DNA of 64,000 nt, from positions 25,906-89,905 of the forward strand of contig NZ_JANHKS010000022.1 of NCBI RefSeq assembly GCF_028682175.1, read 5' to 3'. Below the pieces are notes generated by a model, which was given only the letters and a program-made list of their open reading frames with translations, was not told where the DNA came from and did no database searches. The translations under genes and the position numbers were made by a program. Positions 17,279-26,268 of the stretch are shown here, one piece after another (within the stretch, counting starts at the first letter, position 1; each line of letters begins with the position of its first letter). The DNA comes from Pseudomonas putida. GTDB taxonomy: Bacteria > Pseudomonadota > Gammaproteobacteria > Pseudomonadales > Pseudomonadaceae.

Positions 17279-18385
17279 TCAATCGCGCAAATCCGACTCG
17301 TGGATCGGTTGGTCGCGGTGGGTTGCGCGTTGGTATTGCGCCGGCCATACGGCGTTGCGACCGCCCAGGTCGTCGTCGGCGTGTAGGGGCCAGTACGGAT
17401 CACGCAGCAGCTCGCGGGCCAGCAGGATCAGGTCGGCCTGCCCCGTGCGAAGGATGGTGTCGGCCTGGAAGGGTTCGGTAATCATGCCCACCGTCCCGGT
17501 GGCGATGCCCGACTCCCGGCGCACACGCCCGGCGAACTCGGTCTGGTAGCCCGGCCCCACAGGAATCTCGGCATTGGCCGCGGTCCCGCCCGAGGACACA
17601 TCGATCAAGTCCACCCCCAGCGCTTTCAACCGCTTGGCCAGCTCCACGGTTTCATCCGGGTTCCAGCCATCCTCGACCCAGTCGGTCGCCGACACGCGCA
17701 CGAACACCGGCAACTCCTGCGGCCAGACGTTGCGCACGGCTTCGGACACTTCCAGGGTCAGACGAATGCGGTTCTCGAACGAACCGCCGTAGCGGTCTTG
17801 GCGCTGATTGCTCAACGGCGAGAGGAACTGGTGCAACAGGTAGCCATGGGCGGCATGGACTTCCACCACCGAGAACCCTGCCTCCAGCGATCGCTTGGCG
17901 GCATCGACGAAGGCCTGGATGACCTTCTGGATCTGCGACTCGTCCAGCGGCGTGGGCGGCGTGTGCTGGGGATCGAAGGCGATCTTCGACGGCCCCCAAG
18001 GCGTCCAGCCACCTTCATCGGCCTTGATGCTGCCGTGCTTGCCCAGCCACGGGCGGAAGGTGCTGGCCTTGCGCCCGGCGTGGGCCAGTTGAATGCCGGC
18101 CACTGCGCCTTGAGCGGTGATGAATCGAGTAATGCGTTGCAGTGGGGCGATCTGCTCGTCGTTCCAGATCCCCAGGTCTTCCGGGGTGATGCGGCCATCG
18201 CGCGTCACGGCAGCGGCTTCGGTGAAAATCAGGCCGGCACCGCCCACGGCACGACTGCCAAGGTGGACCAGATGCCAGTCATTGGCCAGACCGTCGGCGC
18301 AGCAGTACTGGCACATCGGCGAAACCACGATGCGATTGCGCAGGGTCAGTTGGCGAAGGGTGTAGGGTTCAAGCAGCAGGCTCAT
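17279..18385 (-). CDS. NADH:flavin oxidoreductase, Old Yellow Enzyme family (XenA/YqjM-like)
   Basis: FMN-dependent ene-reductase, 368 residues, one TIM barrel. These enzymes reduce activated alkenes, nitro compounds and quinones with NAD(P)H. Seen: LRNRIVVSPMCQYCCADG (the MCQY cysteine is typical of the YqjM/XenA class), IQLAHAGRKAS, VEVHAAHGYLLHQFLSPLSN (HAAH active site) and YGGSFENRIR. Start ATG 18385 has AGAGGTG just upstream; a GTG two codons earlier is possible. A nested inverted repeat (18392-18456) covers this ribosome site. recJ lies 94 nt upstream. Close to XenA, but the substrate is not known. Confidence 0.9.
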   Translation of the reverse strand: MSLLLEPYTLRQLTLRNRIVVSPMCQYCCADGLANDWHLVHLGSRAVGGAGLIFTEAAAVTRDGRITPEDLGIWNDEQIAPLQRITRFITAQGAVAGIQLAHAGRKASTFRPWLGKHGSIKADEGGWTPWGPSKIAFDPQHTPPTPLDESQIQKVIQAFVDAAKRSLEAGFSVVEVHAAHGYLLHQFLSPLSNQRQDRYGGSFENRIRLTLEVSEAVRNVWPQELPVFVRVSATDWVEDGWNPDETVELAKRLKALGVDLIDVSSGGTAANAEIPVGPGYQTEFAGRVRRESGIATGTVGMITEPFQADTILRTGQADLILLARELLRDPYWPLHADDDLGGRNAVWPAQYQRATHRDQPIHESDLRD

Positions 18386-18391
18386 GGGCAC

Positions 18392-18456
18392 CTCTCAGGG
18401 TCGAGTCTAAGGTTCCTTCTCGTTCTGAACCTTGAGCCTAGTCGACAACCTGAGAG
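18392..18456 (-). promoter_or_regulatory. 65-nt nested inverted repeat overlapping the OYE-gene ribosome-binding site
   Basis: Outer arms CTCTCAGG (18392-18399) and CCTGAGAG (18449-18456), middle arms GTCGA/TCGAC (18400-18404/18442-18446) and inner arms AAGGTTC/GAACCTT (18409-18415/18427-18433). In the minus-strand transcript the outer stem includes AGAGG of the Shine-Dalgarno site. It could be an operator, an attenuator or a translational switch. Confidence 0.55.
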
Positions 18457-18479
18457 AAGTGGGGTTCCTGGTCCCTGAT

Positions 18480-20195
18480 TCAGCGCGGCGAGATATGCGC
18501 CACCATCAATTGCACCGTCTCGTTGCCACGAAACTCGTTCAGGTCCAGCTTGTAGGCCAGTTCGACCCAGCGAATGCCCGGGTTAGGCCATACGTCACGG
18601 TCGATGCTGAACGCGATGCCATCGAGCTTCACCGTGCCACATTCGGTCTTGAGCACCATCTTCAAATGCCGTTCGCCAACGATGCGCTGCTCCACCAGCT
18701 GGAACACGCCATGGAACAGCGGCTCAGGGAAATGCTGGCCCCAGGGACCGGCATTGCGCAGGGCGCGGGCCAGTTCCAGGTGGAACTCCTCGACGGCCAG
18801 CGTGCCGTCCGACAGCAGCCGGCCGGTCAGGTCCTCTTCGGTGAGCTGACGACGCACTTCGGCATCGAAGGCATCGCAGAATGCCGGGAAGTTTTCCTCG
18901 GGCAGCGACATCCCGGCTGCCATGGCGTGGCCGCCAAACTTGCTGATCAAATCAGGATGTCGTGCCGCCACGGCGTCCAGCGCGTCGCGAATGTGAAAGC
19001 CCGGCACCGAGCGCGCGGAGCCTTTCAATACCCCCTCCCCTGCACTGGCGAAAGCGATGGTTGGGCGGTGATAGCGCTCTTTGAGGCGCGAGGCCAGAAT
19101 CCCGATCACACCCTGGTGCCACTCGGCCTCGAAGAGGCACAGGCCGAACGGCATCGACTCCACAGGCAGATCCTTGAGCTGGGCCAGCGCTTCACGCTGC
19201 ATGCCCTGCTCGATGGATTTGCGGTCCTGGTTCAACTCATCCAGTTGTACGGCCATTTCCCGGGCCAGGGTTTCGTCCTCACAGAGCAGGCATTCGATGC
19301 CCAGGCTCATGTCGTCCAGACGCCCGGCAGCGTTCAGTCGCGGGCCGAGGATGAACCCAAGGTCAGTCGAGGTGATGCGCGACGCCTCACGGCGGGCGAC
19401 TTCCAGGATCGCGCGCAAGCCAGGCCGTGCGCGACCGGCGCGAATGCGCATCAGCCCCTGATGCACCAGGATGCGGTTGTTGGCGTCCAGCGGCACGACG
19501 TCGGCCACGCTGCCCAGCGCCACCAGGTCCAGCAGTTCGCCCAGATTCGGCTGGGCGCGGCCATTAGCCTCGAACCAGCCGAGCTCCCGCAGTCGCGCGC
19601 GCAGCGCCATCAGCACGTAGAACATCACGCCAACGCCGGCCAGCGCCTTGCTCGGAAAGGTGCAGCCGGGCTGGTTCGGGTTGACGATGGCGTCGGCGGC
19701 GGGCAGTTCATGGCCCGGCAAGTGGTGATCGGTCACCAGCACTTGCAGCCCCGCCGCCTTCGCAGCGGCAACGCCTTCGACGCTGGAAATGCCGTTGTCC
19801 ACGGTCATCAGCAGATCAGGCTGGCGCTCGAGGGCCACACCGACGATTTCCGGGGTCAGGCCGTAGCCATATTCGAAACGGTTGGGCACCAGGTAATCGA
19901 CATGAGCAGCGCCCAGCAGGCGCAGGCCCAGCACGCCGACGGTACTGGCCGTGGCGCCGTCGGCATCGAAATCGCCAACGATGAGAATGCGCTGGCGCTG
20001 CTCCAAGGCCGTCACCAGCAGATCGACGGCGGCATCGATGCCCTTGAGCTGCTGATACGGAATCAGCCGCGCCAGCCCCTTGTCCAGCTCATCCTGCGAA
20101 ACGACGCCGCGCGCCGCGTACAGGCGAGTCAGCAAGGGTGGCAGGTCGCCGAGAAATGGCAGGGTGTCGGGCAACTGGCGTGATTCGATGCGCAT
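18480..20195 (-). CDS. recJ: Single-stranded-DNA-specific exonuclease RecJ
   Basis: 5'-3' single-strand DNA exonuclease of RecF-pathway recombination and mismatch repair. 571 residues, a normal length. DHH phosphoesterase motifs: VGDFDADGATA (about 75-85), DNGIS and TDHHLPG (about 155), then the DHHA1 region with GGHAMAAGMSLPEE and a C-terminal OB-like domain. Start ATG 20195. It is followed by the OYE gene on the same strand. Confidence 0.95.
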   Translation of the reverse strand: MRIESRQLPDTLPFLGDLPPLLTRLYAARGVVSQDELDKGLARLIPYQQLKGIDAAVDLLVTALEQRQRILIVGDFDADGATASTVGVLGLRLLGAAHVDYLVPNRFEYGYGLTPEIVGVALERQPDLLMTVDNGISSVEGVAAAKAAGLQVLVTDHHLPGHELPAADAIVNPNQPGCTFPSKALAGVGVMFYVLMALRARLRELGWFEANGRAQPNLGELLDLVALGSVADVVPLDANNRILVHQGLMRIRAGRARPGLRAILEVARREASRITSTDLGFILGPRLNAAGRLDDMSLGIECLLCEDETLAREMAVQLDELNQDRKSIEQGMQREALAQLKDLPVESMPFGLCLFEAEWHQGVIGILASRLKERYHRPTIAFASAGEGVLKGSARSVPGFHIRDALDAVAARHPDLISKFGGHAMAAGMSLPEENFPAFCDAFDAEVRRQLTEEDLTGRLLSDGTLAVEEFHLELARALRNAGPWGQHFPEPLFHGVFQLVEQRIVGERHLKMVLKTECGTVKLDGIAFSIDRDVWPNPGIRWVELAYKLDLNEFRGNETVQLMVAHISPR

Positions 20196-20258
20196 GCGGT
20201 TTCCGCTGATGTTCTTCTTTTGAGCTTTTGATGTGTGGCAGAAGGCTGAGGCAGCGGA

Positions 20259-20801
20259 TCAGCCGCGCTCACCTGCCAGCCACTGCAACTGCACTTCATG
20301 CTGGCCGCGATCGTCGGTGACGAACACCGTGCCTTCGCTGATCATCACGTCCCACTTGATCGCCCGGGGCATGTCCTTGGCCAGGGTTTCCAGCACATCC
20401 TGCGGCACCGCAGCGATGTTGACGTTCTTCAGCGCCTTGGCGGCGGGCACCACCTTGCCTTCCCAGACGCGCAGGCTGCCGTAGGCCAGCAGGCTGGTGC
20501 GCTCGGTGCGGCGCGAGCACCAGGTCAGACGGTCAACGTCCGGCTGGCCGACTTCGATCCAGTGCAGGACGCGGTCGTCCAGGCTTTTTTCCCACAATGC
20601 AGGTTCATCGACTTCCGACAGACCACGGCCGAACGACAGCTGCTCGTTGTACCAGAGCGCGTAGGCCAGCAGGCGCACGGCCATCCGTTCTTCGGTTTCG
20701 GAAGGATGGCGGGCGATGGTCTGCTTGACGTTTTCGTACACCCCGCGATCAAGGTCGGTGAGGTTCAGTTCGAATTTGTAGGTCGTGGACGGCTGGGCCA
20801 T
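20259..20801 (-). CDS. yaeQ: YaeQ family protein
   Basis: 180-residue protein of the YaeQ family (PD-(D/E)XK nuclease-like fold, biochemical role unsettled; the E. coli protein was isolated as a suppressor of RfaH loss). Starts MAQPSTTYKFELNLTDLD at ATG 20801 and covers the family to QLQWLAGERG. The LLAYALWYNEQLSFGRGLSE segment is typical. An upstream extension of the frame (to 20966) has no family similarity and was not used. It is 63 nt upstream of recJ on the same strand. Confidence 0.9.
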   Translation of the reverse strand: MAQPSTTYKFELNLTDLDRGVYENVKQTIARHPSETEERMAVRLLAYALWYNEQLSFGRGLSEVDEPALWEKSLDDRVLHWIEVGQPDVDRLTWCSRRTERTSLLAYGSLRVWEGKVVPAAKALKNVNIAAVPQDVLETLAKDMPRAIKWDVMISEGTVFVTDDRGQHEVQLQWLAGERG

Positions 20802-21097
20802 GAACGGGCTTCTAAAGGCTGGAAAGGCGCCAAGTCTACCCGATGCCGGCCCATTGAACGACCGGACCGTGCACCTTGCCAGCCGATCTGTGTAAATAGC
20901 CGGGCCGGACCCTGATCCCGGTGCTTTACTGATCCAACGGTGACGAGTGTTAAACAAATGATCCACAACGCCGATACCTTGGTGCGAGACCCTCTAGCAT
21001 GAAGTACACAGCGCGGCCCGTTGCGACGACAGGCCTTAGTGATCAGGGTTGTGCCAGTCCGGGCAGCCGTCAGCTTTTTCAGGATTCATATCGACGG

Positions 21098-21991
21098 ATG
21101 GTCAATCGTTCTTCCCACCGCCACAGAGCCGGGCTTGTGGCACTGCTTTTCACATCGGCATTGAGTACCACGGCCGGAACGGCAGAGGCCAAGGAAACGC
21201 TGACGTGGCTGTTGCGTGATTTTCCGCCGCTGACCATATTTGCAGGCCCGCAGGCCGGCCAGGGCGCCATCGACAGGATCATGCCCGAGCTGATCGCCCG
21301 CATGCCCGAATACGAGCACCAGATCATGCACGTGAACCGCGCACGGGGAACGCAGATGCTGCAGGATCCCGATGTGTTCGCCTGCGACCCCACCCTGCTG
21401 TGGACCCCGGAACGGGACAAGACCATCCTGTTTTCGATTCCGACTTACGCAACGCCGGGCAACGGCATCACCATCGAACGCAGCAACCACAAGCTGTTCG
21501 CGCCCTACCTGACTGAGGATGGCCACCTGGACCTCGCTGCGGTACTGGCGAGCAATACGGTCAAGGTCGGCATTGTCGGCGAGCGCAGCTACGGTCCGGT
21601 GATCGACAAGGTCATCCGTTCCACGACGCAGCCGGACAACCTGATCCTGCACTACGGCAACGCCGCCGTGGGCAGCATGTTGCAGATGGAACGCATGGAT
21701 CGCTTCCAGGCCATCATCAGTTACTGGCCGGAGGCACGGTTTCACGCACAGCAACAGGGCATCGCGCTGGATGAACTGGAGTTTTTTCCGGTCAAGGACG
21801 CGCCCAAATACCAGTTCGCCCACATCGGTTGCTCGAAGACGGACAAGGGCCGTGCGGCCATCGAGATCATCAATCGGGAAATGCGCACGCTGCGCGTGAC
21901 CCGGCTGATCGGCTTCTACGCCGAGTGGATGGTCAAGAAGGAGGAATACCTGCGCGACTCCAAAACCTTTTTCGACGACGCCGGCGAGTGA
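21098..21991 (+). CDS. Periplasmic substrate-binding-like protein (TIGR02285 type)
   Basis: 297 residues if started at ATG 21098, giving a signal peptide (MVNRSSHRHRAGLVALLF core, cleavage near TAEA). The mature part resembles extracellular solute-binding proteins of the SBP_bac_3 kind: KETLTWLLRDFPPLTIFAGP, then SIPTYATPGNGIT and a C-terminal segment EAEWMVKKEE-like. No transporter genes adjoin it, so it may serve a sensor rather than uptake. The sensor at 22605-24725 also carries binding-protein domains. Ligand unknown. Confidence 0.75.
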   Translation: MVNRSSHRHRAGLVALLFTSALSTTAGTAEAKETLTWLLRDFPPLTIFAGPQAGQGAIDRIMPELIARMPEYEHQIMHVNRARGTQMLQDPDVFACDPTLLWTPERDKTILFSIPTYATPGNGITIERSNHKLFAPYLTEDGHLDLAAVLASNTVKVGIVGERSYGPVIDKVIRSTTQPDNLILHYGNAAVGSMLQMERMDRFQAIISYWPEARFHAQQQGIALDELEFFPVKDAPKYQFAHIGCSKTDKGRAAIEIINREMRTLRVTRLIGFYAEWMVKKEEYLRDSKTFFDDAGE

Positions 21992-22020
21992 GCCGTCTGA
22001 CACAGGCGAGCGGGCAAAAA

Positions 22021-22053
22021 GAAACCCCGAGCAGCGGGGAGACTACTCGGGGT
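22021..22053 (-). terminator. Rho-independent terminator, minus strand
   Basis: Stem ACCCCGAG/CTCGGGGT (22024-22031/22046-22053); read on the minus strand it is followed by TTTCTTTTTG. It ends the transcript carrying DUF3509 and the hairpins upstream of it. Confidence 0.8.
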
Positions 22054-22165
22054 CAACCGTGGTCCATCTTGGACCCGTACGGCAGGCAACATAAACACCG
22101 GAGCACAATGCCTGCGCCTGCCGTAATGGATAGGAGCCTATCGGACCCGGAAGGTTCCGCAGGCA
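22021..22165 (-). ncRNA. Candidate structured RNA or 3'-UTR element after DUF3509
   Basis: About 145 nt between the DUF3509 stop and the terminator. Reading the minus strand: CGGA/TCCG hairpin (22148-22159), then a 10-bp perfect stem TACGGCAGGC/GCCTGCCGTA (22078-22087 with 22116-22125) with a 28-nt loop, GGTCCA/TGGACC with a 3-nt loop (22061-22075), then the terminator. No coding frame is supported. It could be a small RNA with its own promoter or one cut from the DUF3509 mRNA. I recognise no Rfam family. Confidence 0.5.
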
Positions 22166-22462
22166 TCAGACAAAAGCCCGACCGGCGGCATAGGCAGCAG
22201 ATTGCGAAACGTTGCGCATGGCCGCGATGACGCATGGCTCGATGCGCCCCTCTGCCACCATCAAGTCACGATGCAAGCCGTCTACCACGTCGGTCAGCTG
22301 GCGTTTGTCGCACAGTTGCCCGGCCGAAAAAACCCTTTCGATCACGATCGCACCGGCCGCATTTCTCAGCGTCACCAGACGCTCGCCATTCACGCCGGCA
22401 GCCCCCAGGCTCGCCTGATACGGTGCCAGTGCTTCGCTTAGCAGTAAGCTGATATTTTCCAT
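22166..22462 (-). CDS. DUF3509 protein
   Basis: 98-residue protein of unknown function, matching DUF3509, a small family I know from Pseudomonas. Pattern seen: ENISLLLSEALAPYQASLGA, ERLVTLRNAAGAIVIERVFS, then DKRQLTDVVDGLHRDLMVAEG. Start ATG 22462; a GTG four codons upstream is possible. No signal peptide or membrane segment. It lies downstream of the sensor gene on the same strand, about 140 nt away. Confidence 0.75.
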   Translation of the reverse strand: MENISLLLSEALAPYQASLGAAGVNGERLVTLRNAAGAIVIERVFSAGQLCDKRQLTDVVDGLHRDLMVAEGRIEPCVIAAMRNVSQSAAYAAGRAFV

Positions 22463-22604
22463 CTGGTTCACCACTCAAGAGGTTGAATGCAAAGGTGCTT
22501 ATCAATGACCACCGGCAAGCGCACAAAGTTCGTCCTGCCGTAGCCTGGGTGATTGCCCCCTACCCGTTCACTGGAGCATGCCTGCCCAATGTGACAGGCA
22601 GAAT

Positions 22605-24725
22605 TCATGCCGAAGACACCGGGCGGGCGCCCTTGCACTCACTCAGTTCGGTCCAGCCCCCGACCAATCCCTGCAACTGTCCGTCCGCGAGATAAAAAGG
22701 TGCTGACCACTGCCGGGTCTCCAGCCGCCGCCCTGGGAGATCCAGGCAACGGTCCACAAGCACTGGCTCCCGTGATTGCAGCAGCCCCATGTGTTCTTCA
22801 TGCATCGCCAGCGCGACAGCCTTGGGAATGAGGTCGACGTCGATCAGTCGCCGCCCGTTCATCTGCTCGAAGCTGATGCCCAACGCCTGCTCGTAACTGG
22901 CGTTGCAGGCCACCAGACGACCGGTCAGGTCCCGCACATACAGAGGCTGGGGGATGCCGTCGAACAACGCCCGCTGAAACACCAGTTGATCATTCAGCTG
23001 TCTCTGGGCGTGCATGCGTTGATGGATCTGGCGTCTGATCCTGTGGCGCCAGAACAGCGAAACGCCCACCGACAGCGTTGTCATCGCCAGTAACCAATAG
23101 ACCCAACCCGGGATGCGGTGCAACAAAGGCTCCTGCGGCATGACGCCGCCGAGCCATTTCATGCGAATGGCGCGCAGTTCGGCCACGGGAAACTCCACCA
23201 GGGCCTTGTTGAGGATGCTGAGCAATTCGGGATGCTCCTTGACCACCGCCAGGCGATCCGGGGACCAGAGCCCCTCGACACCGCGTCCGACCTTCAAGCG
23301 CCCACGGCTGGCCATCACCGCTCCGGCCTCATTCTGAATGGTCGCATCCGCTTCCCCGGCCTCCACCAGCGCCCGGGCCTCCTGATAGGTCGGAACCAGC
23401 CGCAGTTTGATACCGGGCGCGCTGGTGCGGATGAACTCGAGCAGGGCATGGCCCGTCGGCATCGCCAGAACCTTTCCCGACAACTCGGTGAGGGTGACCG
23501 GGGATTCGCGATCATCACGGATCACATAGACCCAGCTGTGCCCGCCGTAGGCATAGGTGAAGTCGAGGAATTTCCGGCGTTCGGACGATTCGGCCAGCGT
23601 GGTGTTCATGTCGGCGGATCCGGCGCGCAGGACCTCGATGGCGGCCTGGGTCGAAGGCATCGCCTCATGTACGAACATCAACCCCGTCATGCGCGAGATG
23701 CGGTTGAGCACATCGATGTTCAGCCCCACCCACTGGCCGTGTTCGTCCTTGTAGATATAGGGCGGGTGCAGGGTCGAGGCCACCATCACTTGCGGGTGAC
23801 GACGGACCCACGCCTGCTCGTCGGGGCTGAGGCGAATCCTCTGGCGCCCGGCATCGACGTCCAGCCCGCTGGTCCAGCGGTGCAGGATTTCACGGGCGAC
23901 CGACTCGTCCAGCTCATCCAGTGACCGGTTGAACAGCCCGAGCAATTTCGCATCTTGCTCCCGCATGGCAAAGGCGAAACCTGCCGCTGGCAACAGGCTG
24001 TCGAACCGGATCTGCAACCCCAGGTAGCGGCGCATGCTGATGTAGGCACGTGCGACGACCTCATTGACGATGACAGCATCGGCTTCACCGTGCTCCAGGG
24101 CCTCCATGGCGCTGTAGAGCGTGGGCGCCAGGATGACCTGGCTTTTCGGGTAGATACGCTCCACGGCGGCGATGTCGGCGTAACCGTCCTGGAGGATCAC
24201 GCGCTTGCCGACCAACCCGGCGCTCAGGGAATGGTCATTTTCCCGGACTACGACCACCGCCCGGTCTGGCAGGTATTCACCGGTGAACGCCAGACCGCCG
24301 ATCCCGCGATCATAGCGATTCGCGCTGGCCAGCACATCGACGCTGCCCTCGAGCAGTGCCGCGACCATATCCTCGGGCCGGGCGAAGCCGGTGATCTGTA
24401 ACGTCACCCCGAGCTTCGCGCCGACCAGGCTCAGATAATCGGCACTCAGGCCCTGATAGCGATTGCGGTCGCTGGTGATGTCGATGGGTTCGTAGTCGGC
24501 CGTTGCAATCGCGACCCGCACCACCCCACGTTCGTCGAGCCACTGGCGGTCATGGCTGTCGAGCGGTAATGCCGATTGCGCCACGAACGGCGGGCTCAGG
24601 TTGAATGGAAGCTTTTCGGTGCCGCTCGCTGCTGGCGCGAAAACACATGCCAGCACCAGGAGGGTGCACAACAGGCGTTCGATTGTTCGGGTCTGGACGG
24701 GCACTCCCTGCTTGTCCATGTTCAT
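22605..24725 (-). CDS. BvgS-like sensor with two SBP_bac_3 domains and PAS, lacking a kinase
   Basis: 706 residues. Signal/anchor (about 15-35), first Venus-flytrap domain (about 65-290; RVAIATADYEPIDI), second (about 305-530; VMVASTLHPPYIYKDEHGQW), one TM segment (IPGWVYWLLAMTTLSVGVSL) and a PAS domain (VFQRALFDGIPQPLYVRDLTG-like) ending GGWTELSECKGARPVSSA. This matches the sensory half of BvgS/EvgS-type kinases, but the frame stops where HisKA should begin, and I see no kinase remnant in any frame downstream. It may be a decoy or partner sensor, or a truncated gene. Start ATG 24725; GTG 24734 is also possible. Confidence 0.85.
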   Translation of the reverse strand: MNMDKQGVPVQTRTIERLLCTLLVLACVFAPAASGTEKLPFNLSPPFVAQSALPLDSHDRQWLDERGVVRVAIATADYEPIDITSDRNRYQGLSADYLSLVGAKLGVTLQITGFARPEDMVAALLEGSVDVLASANRYDRGIGGLAFTGEYLPDRAVVVVRENDHSLSAGLVGKRVILQDGYADIAAVERIYPKSQVILAPTLYSAMEALEHGEADAVIVNEVVARAYISMRRYLGLQIRFDSLLPAAGFAFAMREQDAKLLGLFNRSLDELDESVAREILHRWTSGLDVDAGRQRIRLSPDEQAWVRRHPQVMVASTLHPPYIYKDEHGQWVGLNIDVLNRISRMTGLMFVHEAMPSTQAAIEVLRAGSADMNTTLAESSERRKFLDFTYAYGGHSWVYVIRDDRESPVTLTELSGKVLAMPTGHALLEFIRTSAPGIKLRLVPTYQEARALVEAGEADATIQNEAGAVMASRGRLKVGRGVEGLWSPDRLAVVKEHPELLSILNKALVEFPVAELRAIRMKWLGGVMPQEPLLHRIPGWVYWLLAMTTLSVGVSLFWRHRIRRQIHQRMHAQRQLNDQLVFQRALFDGIPQPLYVRDLTGRLVACNASYEQALGISFEQMNGRRLIDVDLIPKAVALAMHEEHMGLLQSREPVLVDRCLDLPGRRLETRQWSAPFYLADGQLQGLVGGWTELSECKGARPVSSA

Positions 24726-24792
24726 GTACTGCACCCCACGTATTGATCCGGGAAATCACAAATGTCCGGAAAGTGTGGCACGCACAAACAAG

Positions 24793-24816
24793 AAGGCCCG
24801 CTGGAGAGCGGGCCTT
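24793..24816 (-). terminator. thrC terminator
   Basis: Perfect 9-bp stem AAGGCCCGC/GCGGGCCTT with a 6-nt loop; on the minus strand followed by CTTGTTTG. It separates thrC from the downstream sensor gene. Confidence 0.85.
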
Positions 24817-24837
24817 AGTTGTTACACGGAGCAACCG

Positions 24838-26247
24838 TCAGAGCGGCTTGCCACGGTTACCATGCTGGCTGACAAAGGCCTGCATGGCCTTGAGGTCGTT
24901 CGGCAGCACGGTGCAGCGCTCGTCGCGTTCGAACAAATCAGACAAATGTGCAGGCAGCTCGAGTGCTTTTCCTACACCGGCCTTCTGTACGGCTTCCGGG
25001 AACTTGACCGGGTGCGCGGTGCCCAGCACCACCATCGGCGTGTCCAGGCTGCGACGGCAATCACGGGCCGCCTTCACCCCGATGGCCGTGTGCGGATCGA
25101 GCAGCTCGCCAGTGCTGGCGAATACTTCAGCGATGGTCTCGCAGGTCTGCTCGTCGGTGACGGCCAGGGAGTCGAACAGCTTGCGGGTTTCGGTCCAGCG
25201 GTCTTCTTCGACGCTGAAACCGCCACCCTTCTTGAAGCTTTCCATCAGCTCGGCAATAGCCGCACCGTTGCGACCGTGCATGTCGAACAGCAGACGTTCG
25301 AAGTTGGACGAGACCATGATGTCCATCGACGGCGACAGCGTGGCGTGCAGGGTTTCCTTGACGTACTGGTTGCCGCTCATGAAGCGGTGCAGGATGTCGT
25401 TGCGGTTGGTGGCCACGATCAGCTGGCTGATCGGCAGACCCATGTTGCGGGCCAGGTAACCGGCGAAGATGTCGCCGAAGTTGCCGGTCGGTACCGAGAA
25501 CGCCACCGAACGCGCAGGGCCGCCCAACTGCAGGGCCGCGTGGAAGTAGTAGACGATCTGGGCCATGATCCGCGCCCAGTTGATCGAGTTCACCGCCACC
25601 AGGCGCGTGCCTTTGAGGAAGCTCTGGTCAGCGAAGCTGTTCTTGACCATTTCCTGGCAGTCGTCGAAGTTGCCTTCGATGGCGATGTTGTGGATGTTGT
25701 CGCCGAAAATGGTGGTCATCTGGCGGCGCTGAACGTCCGAGACACGGTTGTTCGGGTGCAGGATGAAGATGTCGACGTTGTCGCAGCGACGGCAGCCTTC
25801 GATGGCCGCAGAGCCGGTATCGCCGGAGGTGGCACCGATGATGACCACGCGCTCGCCGCGCTTTTCCAGCACGTAGTCGAGCAGGCGACCCAGCAGTTGC
25901 AGGGCGAAGTCCTTGAACGCCAGGGTCGGACCGTGGAACAGCTCCATCACCCATTCGTTACCGTTGAGCTGACGCAGCGGCGCCACGGCGTTGTGGGCGA
26001 ATACGCCGTAGGTTTCTTCGAGAATCTTCTTGAAATCGGCATCGGGAATGCTGCCGGTGACGAACGGACGCATGACCCGGAAGGCCAGTTCGTGATACGG
26101 CAGACCGGCCCAGGAAGCGATTTCTTCCTGGGTGAAACGTGGCAGGTTCTCAGGGACGTACAGACCGCCATCGCTGGCGAGGCCGGCGAGCAGGACGTCT
26201 TCGAAATTCAGGGCCGGCGCCTGGCCGCGAGTACTGATATAGCGCAT
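24838..26247 (-). CDS. thrC: Threonine synthase
   Basis: PLP enzyme converting O-phospho-L-homoserine to threonine. 469 residues. Starts MRYISTRGQAPALNFEDVLL at ATG 26247, as in other Pseudomonas; upstream codons come from the repeat. PLP lysine in LAFKDFALQLLG, glycine-rich GATSGDTGSAAIEG phosphate loop, and VPTGNFGDIFAGYLA. The pair hom-thrC is expressed in that order on the minus strand, separated by the heptad-repeat element. Confidence 0.95.
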   Translation of the reverse strand: MRYISTRGQAPALNFEDVLLAGLASDGGLYVPENLPRFTQEEIASWAGLPYHELAFRVMRPFVTGSIPDADFKKILEETYGVFAHNAVAPLRQLNGNEWVMELFHGPTLAFKDFALQLLGRLLDYVLEKRGERVVIIGATSGDTGSAAIEGCRRCDNVDIFILHPNNRVSDVQRRQMTTIFGDNIHNIAIEGNFDDCQEMVKNSFADQSFLKGTRLVAVNSINWARIMAQIVYYFHAALQLGGPARSVAFSVPTGNFGDIFAGYLARNMGLPISQLIVATNRNDILHRFMSGNQYVKETLHATLSPSMDIMVSSNFERLLFDMHGRNGAAIAELMESFKKGGGFSVEEDRWTETRKLFDSLAVTDEQTCETIAEVFASTGELLDPHTAIGVKAARDCRRSLDTPMVVLGTAHPVKFPEAVQKAGVGKALELPAHLSDLFERDERCTVLPNDLKAMQAFVSQHGNRGKPL

Positions 26248-26268
26248 TGGGGCAAACCTTTGGTTTGA

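Noticed and set aside
20802..20966. N-terminal extension of YaeQ
   Set aside because: It has no similarity to the family, and the family start is the ATG at 20801.
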